This document shows positions 40,072 to 40,723 of a stretch of 40,723 nucleotides of DNA, piece by piece. Both the position numbers and the translations under genes were made by a program. Where the stretch lies: positions 1 through 40,723 of IMG/VR virus record IMGVR_UViG_3300006789_000004. One strand, 5' to 3'. A model generated the notes under the pieces. It saw only the letters and a program-made list of their open reading frames with translations. It had not been told where the DNA came from and made no database searches. Numbering within the stretch: the stretch's first letter is position 1; every line of letters begins with the position of its first letter. Source of the stretch: a virus.

Positions 40072-40723
40072 TTATAAATCGTCCCAATCTACAAGATTTC
40101 CTTGTTTTGGTTGAGACTGTTGTACATTTTGTTTCTTTGCAGGCTTTGCCTTTTTAGAAACAGATTTAGATGCTTCTTTTAAAAAATCTCCGTAAACCTC
40201 TTCCACGATCTCTTTCAAATCATCGTTATCAAAAGATGGATTCTCCACAATCACCTTTTGAAGACTTTCAATAATTTGATCTTGTTCTGAAAGAACTGGG
40301 CTGATACTTTCCAGAATCGAATCTGCCTTGGAGAAAGCTTGGCTATGTGTATAATACTTAGCTACCACTTCAGGCGTTATCGTTCCTTCAAAATCAGATT
40401 CCGTTAAGTCTTTGTAAGCTTCTTCAAAATCATCACCGGATATACCATGAGCTTCCTGGACATTGGCAATCTCTTTCTGGAGGTCTATATAAGCTTGCTC
40501 CTCTTTAGATTGTTTCTGCGCAGACTCTTGTTTTTGCAAAAGATACTCATTTTGATGAGATAGTTCTTCTGCATGTAGCTGCTCTGGGCTTAAATTAGCT
40601 CTTCGAGATATTTCAGGAGTAATCTGGTTTAGAAGTTCCCGCCTAAACTCATGCGGTTTCATTCCAGCAAACTCTGCAAAATACTCTAAAGCACCCATTG
40701 CATCTTCATTTTTTATTTTTTCA
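40072..40723 (-). CDS. Scaffolding protein, C-terminal part (continues from 1-608)
   Basis: The C-terminal ~176 residues, in frame with 608-1 once the terminal repeat (40601-40723) is merged. An ATG near 40698 is inside the repeat and is not a real start. The C-terminal half is helical with charged coiled-coil stretches (LLQKQESAQKQSKEEQAYID) and a basic tail (KSVSKKAKPAKKQNVQQ), as in scaffolding proteins whose C-terminus binds the capsid. It ends 26 bp before the capsid ATG. Confidence 0.8.
   Translation of the reverse strand, partial: EKIKNEDAMGALEYFAEFAGMKPHEFRRELLNQITPEISRRANLSPEQLHAEELSHQNEYLLQKQESAQKQSKEEQAYIDLQKEIANVQEAHGISGDDFEEAYKDLTESDFEGTITPEVVAKYYTHSQAFSKADSILESISPVLSEQDQIIESLQKVIVENPSFDNDDLKEIVEEVYGDFLKEASKSVSKKAKPAKKQNVQQSQPKQGNLVDWDDL
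40601..40723. repeat. Terminal direct repeat, right copy
   Basis: Identical to bases 1-123; see the left copy. Confidence 0.95.

Noticed and set aside
40601-40723. Physical packaging terminus (genuine direct terminal repeat)
   Set aside because: It splits the scaffold gene, whose frame is restored only when the two copies are merged; an assembly overlap explains it more simply.

Overview
The window is an essentially complete genome of a tailed, podovirus-like bacteriophage. The first 123 bases (1-123) are repeated exactly at the end (40601-40723). When the two copies are merged, the scaffolding-protein gene reads through the junction in frame, so the non-redundant genome is 40,600 bp and circular or circularly permuted in this assembly. 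The DNA is AT-rich. I saw no integrase, no CI-like repressor, no tRNA, no CRISPR array and no phage RNA polymerase. This suggests a lytic phage that relies on host RNA polymerase. An exact sigma-54 core promoter in the control region and a PhaR/PHB-type DNA-binding domain protein point to a Gram-negative, probably proteobacterial, host that has RpoN. That host call is an inference.

Layout. (1) A 554-bp non-coding divergent control region (5944-6497) separates two opposed gene blocks. (2) Rightward (+) early/middle block, 6498-19735: about 15 small unknown or membrane proteins, a PhaR-like DNA-binding protein, a RusA-type resolvase on the opposite strand, a candidate replication origin with six tandem 11-bp iterons (11171-11234), a PQ-loop-like membrane protein, then replication and recombination: prim-pol/helicase, RecE-like PD-(D/E)XK exonuclease, DUF669 ssDNA-binding-like protein, family A DNA polymerase, another PD-(D/E)XK-like protein, a GNAT acetyltransferase and a dATP/dGTP diphosphohydrolase (DUF5664). 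(3) Leftward (-) late block, running from 5943 down through position 1, wrapping to 40600 and on down to 19742: HExxH protein, small terminase, secreted ClpP-like protease, large terminase, small membrane protein, portal, scaffold, major capsid, a pair of terminators, a very large LamG-type virion protein and two small paralogues of its terminal domain, a C1q-like tail fibre, tail adaptor, nozzle, internal virion proteins (one with a Hint domain, one with an N-terminal lysozyme), small basic and membrane proteins, and a holin.

How it works together. The early block has two sigma-70-type promoters and a sigma-54-type promoter directly upstream and is packed with overlapping (ATGA/TAATG) starts, so it probably behaves as one or a few operons. 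The late block meets it tail to tail at 19735/19742. Lysis probably uses the 3TM holin with the virion-associated lysozyme, because no free-standing endolysin gene is present. Most notable points: the sigma-54 promoter, the iteron array, the PhaR-like domain, the antisense leaderless RusA gene, the signal-peptide ClpP-like protease between terminase genes, the Hint domain on a virion protein, and a SPDG-NW domain present in three consecutive genes, one copy of which appears split by a ~1,300-residue LamG-rich insertion.
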